Below are positions 1 through 8,837 of a stretch of 40,962 bases of DNA, in pieces (position 1 is the stretch's first letter; each line of letters opens with the position of its first letter). Under the pieces are notes generated by a model. That model was given only the letters and a program-made list of their open reading frames with translations, did not search any database and had not been told where the DNA came from. The position numbers were made by a program, and so were the translations under genes. Origin of the DNA: Halorhabdus amylolytica (GTDB taxonomy: Archaea; Halobacteriota; Halobacteria; Halobacteriales; Haloarculaceae); NCBI RefSeq assembly GCF_004944975.1, contig NZ_SPQG01000002.1:303112-344073 (forward strand). The letters are read 5' to 3'.

Positions 1-201
1 CCTCACGAGCGGAGTGAGGGAGGGCACAGAAGAGCTTGCTCTTCCGGCGTCTTGCCGAACGGGGTGAGGCAAGGCTCGAAAGACGAGTGAAATGAGTCTT
101 TCGGCGCATTTTGCGGCGAACAATCTGTGGCCGCAAATGCATTTTGAGGGTATTGAAGTAGAGAAGTCGCAGCCCCGGAACGGCCGAACACAGTGAGGCC
201 G
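1..201. repeat. Run of consecutive hairpins with near-constant 11-nt loops
   Basis: Six palindromes lie head to tail downstream of cbiE. The stems are 1-6/14-19 (CCTCAC), 29-35/38-44 (GAAGAGC), 51-56/68-73 (CTTGCC), 77-84/96-103 (CGAAAGAC), 111-117/130-136 (TTGCGGC, extended by GCAT/ATGC at 106-109/137-140) and 181-185/197-201 (CGGCC). Five carry related loops: GAGCGGAGTGA, GAACGGGGTGA, GAGTGAAATGA, GAACAATCTGTG and GAACACAGTGA. The stems differ completely in sequence yet remain paired. No convincing gene covers the region. It probably continues beyond the left edge. Function unknown; it could be a dispersed haloarchaeal palindromic repeat or a structured 3' region. Confidence 0.75.
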
Positions 202-273
202 CATTCCCAGAACGTCTCCCTCCGGTTCGATTTCCGAATGACGACCGCATCGTTCGGAGAGAATCTGTTCGAT

Positions 274-1029
274 TCAGGAACGACGGACGGCCAGCACCGA
301 GAGGTCCGAGAACGGGGTATCCTCCGGCCCCGATCCGCCGGCGTGTTCGGCCAGCGTGCCGAGCGAGCGGCGGGTGATCGTCTCGCCTTCGAGGGTGAGT
401 TCCTCCAGGACGAGAGTTTCGAGGTCGGGCGACGCCTCGGCGTTCAGCAACTCCGCCGCGATGTCACCGGGCATCATGTCGTACGGACGGGGAAGTACCA
501 GCAGGTGACGCTGGCCGACGGCCTCGCGCAGGCGATCGAGATCGGACTCGATCTCTCCGGACTTGTGGAGCGTGACGAAACAGGTCTCTTCGAGGGGCGT
601 CCGGGCCCGACTCGCCGCGACTTGCACCGCCGAGATCCCCGGCACCACCCGCACCGGCCGATCGATCGCGCGTTCGACCTTGCCGAGGAACTGGTAGCCC
701 GAGTGGTTCGGATCGCCCATCAGGACCGCGACGCCGGTCGCGCCATCCGCAACCTGGTCGCCGAACGTCGAGAGCGCCTCGGCCTCGTCCGCGTAACCAC
801 ACCGCAACAGTTCGGCGTCGGTGAGATCGGCGATGAAGTCCACGACCGTCGAGAAGCCGACGATCACGTCGGCCCTCGCGATCGCTTCGCGCGCTCGGTG
901 CGTGAGGAAGTCCGTATTTCCCGGCCCGATTCCGACGGCTTCGACCGGCGCCTCGACGTTTGAGTCCTCATGACTCGCGGCCGCAAAGACGGCCGGGTCC
1001 GGCCCGGAATCGAGATCGTGATCGCTCAT
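274..1029 (-). CDS. cbiE: Cobalt-precorrin-7 (C5)-methyltransferase
   Basis: This 251-residue protein belongs to the tetrapyrrole (uroporphyrin-III C/corrin) methylase family and is predicted to methylate C5 of the corrin ring using SAM. The SAM-site glycine motif VGIGPGNTDFLT is near residues 31-42, and the second conserved stretch VLMGDPNHSGYQFLGK is near residue 103. The first 30 residues are a haloarchaeal acidic extension. The start codon overlaps the cbiC stop (ATGA), so it is the last gene of cobN-cbiC-cbiE and is probably translationally coupled. CbiE is often fused to or adjacent to CbiT; here cbiT heads the other operon 12 kb away. The E subtype rests on family resemblance and context. 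Confidence 0.88.
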   Translation of the reverse strand: MSDHDLDSGPDPAVFAAASHEDSNVEAPVEAVGIGPGNTDFLTHRAREAIARADVIVGFSTVVDFIADLTDAELLRCGYADEAEALSTFGDQVADGATGVAVLMGDPNHSGYQFLGKVERAIDRPVRVVPGISAVQVAASRARTPLEETCFVTLHKSGEIESDLDRLREAVGQRHLLVLPRPYDMMPGDIAAELLNAEASPDLETLVLEELTLEGETITRRSLGTLAEHAGGSGPEDTPFSDLSVLAVRRS

Positions 1030-1697
1030 CCGTCGGTCCTCTCAGTCGTCGCTTCGTTCGCGACGTGGATCAGTTCGTTCGTCAGCGCCGCGGCGAGGCC
1101 GCTGCCGCCTCGCCGGCCGACGTTCGTGATTGTCGGGACATCTTGGCTGGTCCCGGCCTCCCGGAGCCGACGGCGGCTCTCGGCTGCCTTCACGAACCCG
1201 ACGGGTGTGGCGACGACGACCGCCGGGCGCGCCCCCGACTCGATGCACTCCGCGAGGGTCAGGGCGGCCGTGGGTGCGTTCCCGACGACGGCGATCGCGC
1301 CGTCGTAGATGTCGCGTTCGTCGAGCGCGAGGACTCCTGCACGGGTTCGCGTGATGCCTTCTTCGGCAGCGAGCTCGTCGCCTTCGCCCAGCGCGGTGCG
1401 TTTCTCGCAGTCGTGACCCCGGTCGGTGATGCCGTGCCGTGGCATCGTGACATCGGTAACGATCGGTTTGCCGTCCTCGACCGCTTCTGCCCCGCGACGG
1501 ACCGGATCGTCGCCGAACCGGAGCAGATACTGGAATTCCGGGTCGCCCGTCGCGTGGACAGCCTTCCGGCGTAGTCGATCCGCGAGCGAGTCGCCGGGTA
1601 CGAGGTCCGTCACGATGTCGAGGCTGGCCTCGGCAATCGTTGTGCCCTCCGCCGTCGTCTCCCCAAGGTTCGTGTACGGCCCGTCCTCGTCGCTCAT
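1026..1697 (-). CDS. cbiC: Cobalt-precorrin-8 methylmutase
   Basis: A 223-residue CbiC/CobH protein, which moves the C11 methyl group to C12 to give cobyrinate/hydrogenobyrinate. Family features include TDVTMPRHGIT around residue 80, VGNAPTAALTLAE, and the C-terminal VATPVGFVKAAESR and GRRGGSGLAAA stretches. The reading frame is open further upstream into cobN, but the ATG at 1697 overlaps the cobN stop as ATGA and gives the normal family length, so it was chosen. The gene sits between cobN and cbiE in one operon. Confidence 0.92.
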   Translation of the reverse strand: MSDEDGPYTNLGETTAEGTTIAEASLDIVTDLVPGDSLADRLRRKAVHATGDPEFQYLLRFGDDPVRRGAEAVEDGKPIVTDVTMPRHGITDRGHDCEKRTALGEGDELAAEEGITRTRAGVLALDERDIYDGAIAVVGNAPTAALTLAECIESGARPAVVVATPVGFVKAAESRRRLREAGTSQDVPTITNVGRRGGSGLAAALTNELIHVANEATTERTDG

Positions 1698-4600
1698 CGT
1701 CTTCCCTCCGGGCCGTCGGGAGCCGCTTCGAGTTCCCCGTCGACGGTCAATTGCACGTCTTTGAGTCGGTCGACGATTTCCCGGTCGGCGGTCCAGAGAT
1801 CGCGGTCGACGGCTTCGAGCAGTCGGTCGGTGATGTGTTCCAGCGCCCACGGGTTCTCCGCGAGGAACCACTCCCGTCGATCCTCGTCGAGGGCGTATTC
1901 TGCGGCGATCTCCTTCCAGAGCGTGTCACTAATCGCGTCCGTCGTCGCGGCCCAGCCGAGCGCGATTTCGACGGTCGTCGCGAGGTCGCCGGCGCCCTTG
2001 TAGTCGTGTGCTTGCATACTGTCGATCCAGTCTGGGTTGAGTACTCTCGTTCGCATCGTTCGTCGCAGTTTCTCCTCGTTGGTGTAGATCTTCGGTCGGC
2101 TCGGATCGCTCGCGTCGCCGACGTAGGAGACGGGTTCGACGCCTCGTCGGTCGGCCACGGCACGCTTGAATCCGCCGTGGAAGGCGTACCAGTCCGAGCT
2201 GTCGAACTCGTCCTGTTCGGCGGTATCCTCTAGTTTGACAGTCGCTTCGATCTTCGACAGTCGCGTCTCGAAGGCGTCTTTCGCCTCGGCAACGTCGCCA
2301 GCGTCGTCGACTGCATAGCCGCCCCAGGTCACGAAGACGTCGGCGAGGTCGGCACCGTCGTCCCACTCGCCGGTGGTGATCGCCTTGTTCGTCCCGGAGC
2401 CGTAGCCGCCCGGTCGCGTCGTGAAGACCCGGGGGAGCACCGTCTCCAGTTCGCCCTTGCCGCTTACCGACGTCGCACGCTCTTCGAGGTAGTGTTTCCG
2501 CACGAAATTACGGGCCGGCGGTTCATCCAGGGCTGCGACCGTCTCGACGGCCTCCTGGACGAGGCCGGCCACGCGGGGGAAGGCGTCCCGGAAGAGTCCG
2601 GAGATGCGCGTCGTCACGTCGATCCGCGGTCGACCGAGGGCCGCGAGTTCGATCGGCTCGACCCCTTCGACGCGGCCGGCCGTCGAGCGGGCTGGTTCGA
2701 CGCCGAGCAGCGCCAGGATCTGGGCGACGGTTTCCCCCCGGGTCCGGACGGTCGGGGTCCCCCAGGCGACGACGCCGATCTCCTCGGGATACGCTCCGGT
2801 CTCCTCGCGGTGGCGCTCGAGCACCCCCTCGGCGATCGACTGCCCGACGTCCCAGGCGGCTTTCGAGGGGACGCGCCGCGGATCGAGTGTGTAGAAGTTC
2901 CGCCCCGTCGGGAGCAGATCCGCCCCGCCGCGGGTCGGTGCGCCGCTCCCGCCGGGCGGTACGTATCCACCTTCAAGCGCGGCGACGGTGTTGGTCGTCT
3001 CTTGGCGTGCCGCCTCGACGCGCGCCAGGAGGTCCGTGGCGATGAATTCGAGGACGTCCTTCAGCTCCGAGACGGCCGTCGGCTCCGGCTCCGAACCGAT
3101 AACGGGAACGGTAGCCACGACCGATTCGATTTCACTCGCAGTGGCCTCGAAATCGCGGGCCGACAGTGCCCCGACGAGATCGACGCTCGTCTCGTAGACG
3201 CGCTCGGCGGCCGTCCCGTAGCACATGTCCAGGTCGGGATCGTACGTCTCGGGTTCCTCGATCATTCGCTCGGCGGGGACGCCCATTACCTCGGCGACGG
3301 CTTCCCGGAGACTCGGGGCACCGCTGTTCTCGAAGCGGGTGAGCGCGACGAGGTACTCTACGAGCCGGTCGCCCGTCGGCGGCTGGCCAAGCGTGTGCAG
3401 CCCCATCCGGATCTGGGTCGTGCTGACGTCGGTGAGATATCCGTGGAGCTGTACGACGAGATCCTCGGTGTCGACGGCGTCGATGTCCTCGATCCCCAGA
3501 TCGGGTCCCAGGTCCTTCGCCCGGACCCGTTCCCTGATCTGCGCTTCGAGGCTCGCCAGACCCGTCCCTGTCGCACCGTCGCGCGCCCGCTCGCGGTACT
3601 CCCGGACGACCCCCTCCAGTTCCGCGAGGTCGTCGTCCGTCCCCGCAGCGCGCATCGGCGGCGTCAGGTGATCGACGATCGTGGCGTACGAGCGGCGGGT
3701 GGCCTGGGTCCCCTCACCGGGGTTGTTGATGACGTAGGGGTAGACGTTCGGGATCGAATCGAGGAGACCGTCCGGGGCGCTGGCCCCGTCCAGCCCGACC
3801 GTCTTGCCCGGGAGCCACTCCAGACTGCCGTGCGTGCCGAGGTGGACGACCGCGTCCGCGTCGAGCCCCTCCGCGAGCCAGCGGTAGGCGGCGACGTACT
3901 CGTGGGGTGGCTGAAGTGCCGAGTCGTGATACACCCGCTCGGGGTCGACCTCGAATCCGCGTGGCGGCTGGACGGTGACGAGGACGTTCCCGAGGGCGAC
4001 CCCCGGGATCGCGATCGGCTCCGTGGGTGGGTCGCCCCACTCGTCGCAGACGGCGGCCTGCAAGTCCGGATGCAGGGCTTCGAACCACTCCCGGTAGGTC
4101 GCCGGATCGACCGTCTCGATCCCGTCGCTGTCGTCGGGATCGGTCCACCGTACGTCCGCCGTGAGCTGTCCGACCAACTCCTCGACGATCGCCCCGCCGT
4201 CGGCTGGCCGGTCGGTAATCCGGTAGCCTGCCGCGTCGAGATGATCCAGCAACCGATCGAGACTCGCCGGCGTGTCCAGCCCGAATGCGGTCCCGATCCC
4301 GTCATCCGAGGGGGGATAGTTGTGGAGGACGACGGCGATCCGTTTCTCGGCGGGTGGCGTCCGTCCGAGGCGTGCCCAGTTGGCGGTGAGTTCCGCGGCG
4401 TGTTCGACGCGACCCTCGATCGGTCGGTGGACGTGCGGGGCCGTCCCGTCGATGCCCTCGGGCTGGTCGGCCGGGTCGACGCGCTCTTTCCCGCTGATCG
4501 GGTGGGAGACGATCGTCCCGTCGAGTTCCGGGAGGGCGACCGACAGGGCGAGTTCGAACGGGGGGAGGCCGGCGTCGTCGGCCCGATAGGCCGCCCGGGG

Positions 4601-5452
4601 GCGCATCGTCGTCATCGCCTGGACGACGGGTACGTCCAGCGTTTCCAGGAACCCAACCGTGGGGTCGGCAGGTTCGGCGGCCGATCGCCCACGATCGGTC
4701 ATCGTCAGCGAGTACATGAACGTCGTCAGGATCGCGTCGACCCGTACGTCCGTTCCGTCGCTGCAGAAGTTCGTCGCGACCCAGGCAGCGTCCCGTCGAT
4801 CCGGGTCCGCGGCCCGCGGGGTGGTGAATACCGGGAACGCGTCGACCCCCTCGGCTTCGAGCGCTCGGACGAGCGCGTCGACGTAGCGGGTGTTCTCGGC
4901 GGTCCAGTGGCTCTCGTAGAACCATATCCCGACCGTCGGTCGGCCTGAATCGAACGTCTCGGCGAGCGTCTCGACGGTCGCCCCCGGATGGTCGGGATGA
5001 TACACCCCAGTCGAGGGGAGGGCGACGGGGTCGTCGTACGCCCGGGTTCCCTCGCCGAATTCCGACGCGAGATACCGACAGAGGTTCGCGACGTTGAGTA
5101 CGCCCCCCTGTTCAAGATAGCGCCGAACCCGGCGCTGGACGGCAGGCTCGACCGTCGAACCCTCGCCGCCGCTGCCGTCCGTTCCCGACCGGGCAACGAC
5201 GACGTCGACGCCTGCGCGACGCAACTGTTCGCGGACGGATTCGAGATCCGGGAGTCGTGATTCGGACCCGTGGAGCCAGCAGACGACCACGTCACAGCCT
5301 TCGAGTCGGTCGACGAACGCCTCGATTGCTGTCGGATCGTCCAGATCCGATCCCGAACGAACGAGGAGGTCGATCCCCGAGAGGCGTTCGGCGGCCGCCC
5401 GGATCGCGGCGACGGGCTGATCGGTCGCCGTGTAGAGTCCGATCGAACACAT
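1694..5452 (-). CDS. cobN: CobN-type cobaltochelatase large subunit
   Basis: This 1,252-residue protein matches the CobN/ChlH/BchH family, the porphyrin-binding subunit of ATP-dependent chelatases. The family motif HLGTHGSLEWLPGK is at residues 537-550, near INNPGEGTQATRR, and the C-terminal half has FVTWGGYAV and KIYTNEEKLRRTMRTRVLNP stretches. It is expected to insert cobalt late, into the hydrogenobyrinate-type ring, with the ChlI/ChlD protein encoded divergently 32 bp away supplying ATPase activity. Length is normal for CobN. The start is ATG just downstream of a TATA-like stretch in the shared promoter. A magnesium chelatase role is unlikely, given the B12 genes and no bacteriochlorophyll genes nearby. 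Confidence 0.93.
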   Translation of the reverse strand: MCSIGLYTATDQPVAAIRAAAERLSGIDLLVRSGSDLDDPTAIEAFVDRLEGCDVVVCWLHGSESRLPDLESVREQLRRAGVDVVVARSGTDGSGGEGSTVEPAVQRRVRRYLEQGGVLNVANLCRYLASEFGEGTRAYDDPVALPSTGVYHPDHPGATVETLAETFDSGRPTVGIWFYESHWTAENTRYVDALVRALEAEGVDAFPVFTTPRAADPDRRDAAWVATNFCSDGTDVRVDAILTTFMYSLTMTDRGRSAAEPADPTVGFLETLDVPVVQAMTTMRPRAAYRADDAGLPPFELALSVALPELDGTIVSHPISGKERVDPADQPEGIDGTAPHVHRPIEGRVEHAAELTANWARLGRTPPAEKRIAVVLHNYPPSDDGIGTAFGLDTPASLDRLLDHLDAAGYRITDRPADGGAIVEELVGQLTADVRWTDPDDSDGIETVDPATYREWFEALHPDLQAAVCDEWGDPPTEPIAIPGVALGNVLVTVQPPRGFEVDPERVYHDSALQPPHEYVAAYRWLAEGLDADAVVHLGTHGSLEWLPGKTVGLDGASAPDGLLDSIPNVYPYVINNPGEGTQATRRSYATIVDHLTPPMRAAGTDDDLAELEGVVREYRERARDGATGTGLASLEAQIRERVRAKDLGPDLGIEDIDAVDTEDLVVQLHGYLTDVSTTQIRMGLHTLGQPPTGDRLVEYLVALTRFENSGAPSLREAVAEVMGVPAERMIEEPETYDPDLDMCYGTAAERVYETSVDLVGALSARDFEATASEIESVVATVPVIGSEPEPTAVSELKDVLEFIATDLLARVEAARQETTNTVAALEGGYVPPGGSGAPTRGGADLLPTGRNFYTLDPRRVPSKAAWDVGQSIAEGVLERHREETGAYPEEIGVVAWGTPTVRTRGETVAQILALLGVEPARSTAGRVEGVEPIELAALGRPRIDVTTRISGLFRDAFPRVAGLVQEAVETVAALDEPPARNFVRKHYLEERATSVSGKGELETVLPRVFTTRPGGYGSGTNKAITTGEWDDGADLADVFVTWGGYAVDDAGDVAEAKDAFETRLSKIEATVKLEDTAEQDEFDSSDWYAFHGGFKRAVADRRGVEPVSYVGDASDPSRPKIYTNEEKLRRTMRTRVLNPDWIDSMQAHDYKGAGDLATTVEIALGWAATTDAISDTLWKEIAAEYALDEDRREWFLAENPWALEHITDRLLEAVDRDLWTADREIVDRLKDVQLTVDGELEAAPDGPEGRR

Positions 5453-5484
5453 CCTTATTATAGTACCATTGGATTACCACAAGT
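5453..5484. promoter_or_regulatory. Divergent promoter between cobN and the chelatase ATPase gene
   Basis: Only 32 bp separate the two start codons. An AT-rich TTATTATAG at 5456-5464 lies 21-29 bp upstream of the plus-strand ATG (5485), the spacing expected for a leaderless archaeal transcript. The quasi-palindrome TTGGATTACCACAA at 5469-5482 fills most of the remaining space and resembles TTGATGTAGTACAA in the cbiT promoter. No Shine-Dalgarno sequence fits either start. Because cobN needs its own TATA box on the other strand, its promoter must extend into the first codons of the ATPase gene. Confidence 0.6.
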
Positions 5485-7749
5485 ATGGTTGGATTTCGGT
5501 CCGCGGTCCCGTTCCCCGACATCGTCGGGCAGGAGCGCCTCAAGCGGGCGTTGCTCGCGGTGGCCGTCAACGACGCCCTCGACGGGCTGTTGATCCGGGG
5601 CGAGAAGGGGACCGCGAAGTCGACGGCAGTACGGGGACTGGTCGAGTTACTTCCCGACCAGCGGGCGATCGCGGACTGTCCTTACGGTTGTCCGCCGGAG
5701 GAGCCGGCCCGTCAGTGTAACTCCTGTCGGGGCCGAGAGGATCCGCCCGTCGAGACCCGTCCCGTCCCGCTGGTGACGGTCCCGCTGGGCGTGACTCGCG
5801 AGCGGCTCGTCGGCTCGTTGTCCCTCTCGGACGCACTTGACGGTGAATCGACGTTCGAGCCGGGGTTGCTCGCCCGGGCTAATCGAGGCGTATTGTACGT
5901 CGACGAGGTGAATCTCCTGGACGATCACCTGGTCGACGTGTTGCTGGATGCCGCCGCCAGCGGCGTCAATCGCGTCGAACGCGACGGGATGAGCGAGACG
6001 CACCCGGCCGAGTTCACCCTGATCGGTACGATGAACCCCGAGGAGGGGGATCTTCGTCCGCAACTCCGTGATCGATTCGCCATCCAGGTCGAGGTCACCG
6101 GGACGCGAGATGTCGAGGAACGAGTGGCGATCGTCGAATCGGCGCTCGGCCGTACCCGGGAACTCGATCCAGGGTCGGACGACGACGCGGAACTCGATCG
6201 GCTACGTCGGACGATCGGCGCCGCGCGAGACGACCTCGGGGACGTCACACTACCGCGTGAACTGGCTACGACCATCGTCGAGGTCTGTCTCGACGCCGGT
6301 GTGGACGGCCACCGAGGGGACATCGCCGCTGCTCGCACCGCCCGGACCTTTGCGACACTGGACGGCCGTCGAAACGTGACGGAAGGTGATGTCCGGGAAG
6401 CCCTCGGATACGCGCTCCCCCACCGACTGCGAAGTCGCCCCTTCGAGGAGACCGAACCCATCGAGGACCTGCTGGCGGAGCATTTCGACGAGTCCGACTC
6501 CGATCCCGGGGACAGTGCCGGGGACACGGATGAAATCGACCGGAAGGGGGAACGAGAGCCGTCTCGGGACGGGGACTCGGCCAACGACGCCGAATCGGAA
6601 GCGAGCGGGGCGGTCGACGGGACGGACACCCCCGGCGACGCAGGCGGCCACGGCCCCGCTCGGGATCACTCGACGGACACCGAGGACGGACGACCGGGAA
6701 CCGGTCGATCGGAAACGGAGCCTGCGACCGGGAGAGATCGATCCACCACCGATGCCGCGGAGACACCTGTCGAGACCGTTGGCGAGGAAGAACCACGATC
6801 CGGGGCGGACGATCGTTCCGGAAACGGCGAGCAGTCCAAGCCCACGGACGGCGAGCAATTGGGCCCGACGGACGACAATCAGTCTGACGAGACGACCGGC
6901 GATCGATCGGAAGATCCTGGCAGCGAGCGAACCGCCAGACCACCGTCGGGAGAACTCGACCGGGTGACGCCGGTCGAATCCAACGACATCCCTGGATTGA
7001 ACGTCGATGACGGAACGACAGCGGGAGCAACTGTCGGCGCCGGCCGCCTCGAAACTGACCCGGACATCGACGCGGTCGGGCCGCGCGTTCGCACGGAGCC
7101 CGCCGATGCGGCCGAATCCGTCGACGCGGCTGCGACGATCCGGGCGGGCGCAAAGCGTGGGCGGACGGACGTTCAGCGGCAGGATCTCCGGCAGTCGGTC
7201 AGAGCGGGCTCGGCGACGGCGCTGGTGGTCTTCGCTGTCGACGCGAGCGCGTCGATGCGGCCGGCGATGGAGGCTGCGAAAGGGACCGTCCTCGAACTGT
7301 TGAAAGAGAGTTACCGGGAGCGCGACGAGGTCGCGTTCGTCACCTTCGCGGGCGAGGAGGCGACCGTCCTCCTCCCGCCGACGGACAGCGTTTCGCTCGC
7401 GGCCCGTCACCTCAAGGAACTGCCGACCGGCGACCGGACGCCGCTCCCCGACGGGCTGGCAACGGCCCGCAGGGTGATCGACCGTGCCGATCCGGCCGCG
7501 AGCGTGGCCGTCGTCGTGACCGACGGACGTCCCAACGTCGCGGGCGGACGGCCGACGGCGGCGACCCGCACGGCCGCTTGCGACCTCGGTGAATCCGCCG
7601 ACGAGGTGCTGGTCGTCGACGCCAGTCAGCCCGACGACCGGGCAACGGTAACGGGGGATCTCGTCGAGGCCGCCGACGGCCGGACGATGGAACTTGAAGA
7701 CCTCTCCCCCGAGTCAGTACAGTCCGCGTCCCGATCCGCCAGGCAGTGA
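5485..7749 (+). CDS. Fused ChlI/ChlD-type chelatase AAA+ ATPase with vWA domain
   Basis: A 754-residue fusion of the I and D subunits of Mg/Co-chelatase. The N-terminal AAA+ module has Walker A GEKGTAKST (39-47), Walker B GVLYVDEVNLL (about 135-145) and the sensor stretch GTMNPEEGDLRPQLRDRF. Residues about 340-540 form an acidic, low-complexity linker. The C-terminal von Willebrand A domain has an intact MIDAS (DASAS, D586) and VVTDGRPN. A cysteine group, CPYGC (65, 69) and CNSC (78, 81), is inserted after Walker A. It probably powers cobalt insertion by CobN, which is encoded divergently next door. It ends 14 bp before the convergent cbiX stop. Such genes are often named chlID or bchD; here the role is taken from context. 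Confidence 0.9.
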   Translation: MVGFRSAVPFPDIVGQERLKRALLAVAVNDALDGLLIRGEKGTAKSTAVRGLVELLPDQRAIADCPYGCPPEEPARQCNSCRGREDPPVETRPVPLVTVPLGVTRERLVGSLSLSDALDGESTFEPGLLARANRGVLYVDEVNLLDDHLVDVLLDAAASGVNRVERDGMSETHPAEFTLIGTMNPEEGDLRPQLRDRFAIQVEVTGTRDVEERVAIVESALGRTRELDPGSDDDAELDRLRRTIGAARDDLGDVTLPRELATTIVEVCLDAGVDGHRGDIAAARTARTFATLDGRRNVTEGDVREALGYALPHRLRSRPFEETEPIEDLLAEHFDESDSDPGDSAGDTDEIDRKGEREPSRDGDSANDAESEASGAVDGTDTPGDAGGHGPARDHSTDTEDGRPGTGRSETEPATGRDRSTTDAAETPVETVGEEEPRSGADDRSGNGEQSKPTDGEQLGPTDDNQSDETTGDRSEDPGSERTARPPSGELDRVTPVESNDIPGLNVDDGTTAGATVGAGRLETDPDIDAVGPRVRTEPADAAESVDAAATIRAGAKRGRTDVQRQDLRQSVRAGSATALVVFAVDASASMRPAMEAAKGTVLELLKESYRERDEVAFVTFAGEEATVLLPPTDSVSLAARHLKELPTGDRTPLPDGLATARRVIDRADPAASVAVVVTDGRPNVAGGRPTAATRTAACDLGESADEVLVVDASQPDDRATVTGDLVEAADGRTMELEDLSPESVQSASRSARQ

Positions 7750-7763
7750 GCGGCGCACCTGGG

Positions 7764-8831
7764 TCATCCCGAGCGGGACTCGTCGTGCCCGTGGCCGTGT
7801 TCGTGCGTTTCTGTGCGCTCGTGATCGTGACCGTGCTCGTGTTCGGTTGTCTGTCCGTGATCGTGACTGCTGTCGTCAGTCTGTTCGTGAGTGTGGCCGT
7901 GTCCGTTGTCGTGGCCACTTGCCTCGCCGTGATCGTGACTGTGGTCGTGGGCGTCGCTGACGTGTGCCAGCGTGTGTTCGAGCGCGTCGACGAAGGCCGT
8001 TTCGCCGTCAACCACCGAGCCGTGTTCGGCGAACGAGACCTTGTGCGTACACGTGTCACAGGACATCGAGACGGTGCCGGTTCGCGCCTCCTGCACCCGG
8101 TATTCGAGCGCTCGGACGAGCCGTTCGTCGACACCTAAGACGTCCGTCGTGGCCGTTTCGATCCCCGGGTGTGCATCGTCGAAGTCCTCGACGTCCTCGC
8201 GGACGCGCTGGGTGAGGACGCCGTCGCCGAGCATGTACGGGACGACGATCGTCGCGTCGGGGTCGTGACGAGCGACCTCCCGGAGCGTCCGATCGAGTTG
8301 CGGTTCGGTGATCCCGACGAACGTCGGCTCGACCCGGCTGAAGGCTCTACCCTCCTGGACGAACCGGGCGAGCCGATAGGCGTCGGCGTTCGCGTTCGGG
8401 TCGCTGGATCCGCGACCGACGAAGACGACCGCCACGTCTTCGTCGTGTCGATCGGCATCGAGTTCGGCCTCGGCGGCCTCGATTCGATCGGCGACGATCT
8501 CGATCAACTCCGGGCGAACGCGCAGGCTCGATCCGTAAGAGAACGCCACGTCGGGGAATCGCTGTCTGGCGTACTGGACGACGAGTGGAACCTCGTTTTT
8601 GACGTGGCCGGCGGCGAACAGCGCGAGCGGGACGACGGTGATCGCTTCCGCGTCCGGCGCCAGTTCCGCGATCCGCTCGTGGACGTGTGGCTCGGCGAGT
8701 TCGATGAAGGCCGGTACCACCCGGTCGCCCAGTCGCGATTCGAGGGCGGCCGCGACCGCCCGTACCTGCTCGTTCGATTCGTTGCGTCGAGAGCCGTGTC
8801 CGGCGAGTACCACCGGCGTGTTCGTCGTCAT
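7764..8831 (-). CDS. cbiX: Sirohydrochlorin cobaltochelatase with His-rich tail
   Basis: A 355-residue long-form CbiX, the ATP-independent class II chelatase that puts cobalt into sirohydrochlorin. Two homologous halves are visible. The first has the active-site histidines H12 (AGHGSR) and H76 (AAGHVKNE). In the second half the GHG position reads GRG at 139-141, as in other two-domain forms where one half has lost the site. Residues 257-263 contain a CxxC (C258, C261). Residues 290-350 hold about 19 histidines, mostly as HDH, HGH and HEH, and probably bind or store metal. Last gene of the cbiT-to-cbiX operon, 6 bp after cbiH2. Confidence 0.93.
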   Translation of the reverse strand: MTTNTPVVLAGHGSRRNESNEQVRAVAAALESRLGDRVVPAFIELAEPHVHERIAELAPDAEAITVVPLALFAAGHVKNEVPLVVQYARQRFPDVAFSYGSSLRVRPELIEIVADRIEAAEAELDADRHDEDVAVVFVGRGSSDPNANADAYRLARFVQEGRAFSRVEPTFVGITEPQLDRTLREVARHDPDATIVVPYMLGDGVLTQRVREDVEDFDDAHPGIETATTDVLGVDERLVRALEYRVQEARTGTVSMSCDTCTHKVSFAEHGSVVDGETAFVDALEHTLAHVSDAHDHSHDHGEASGHDNGHGHTHEQTDDSSHDHGQTTEHEHGHDHERTETHEHGHGHDESRSG

Positions 8832-8837
8832 ACGTGC

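Noticed and set aside
2492-4948. 818-codon open frame antisense to cobN
   Set aside because: High-GC, acidic coding DNA often leaves an antisense frame open. The translation is arginine/glycine-rich without family motifs, whereas cobN is complete and motif-bearing.
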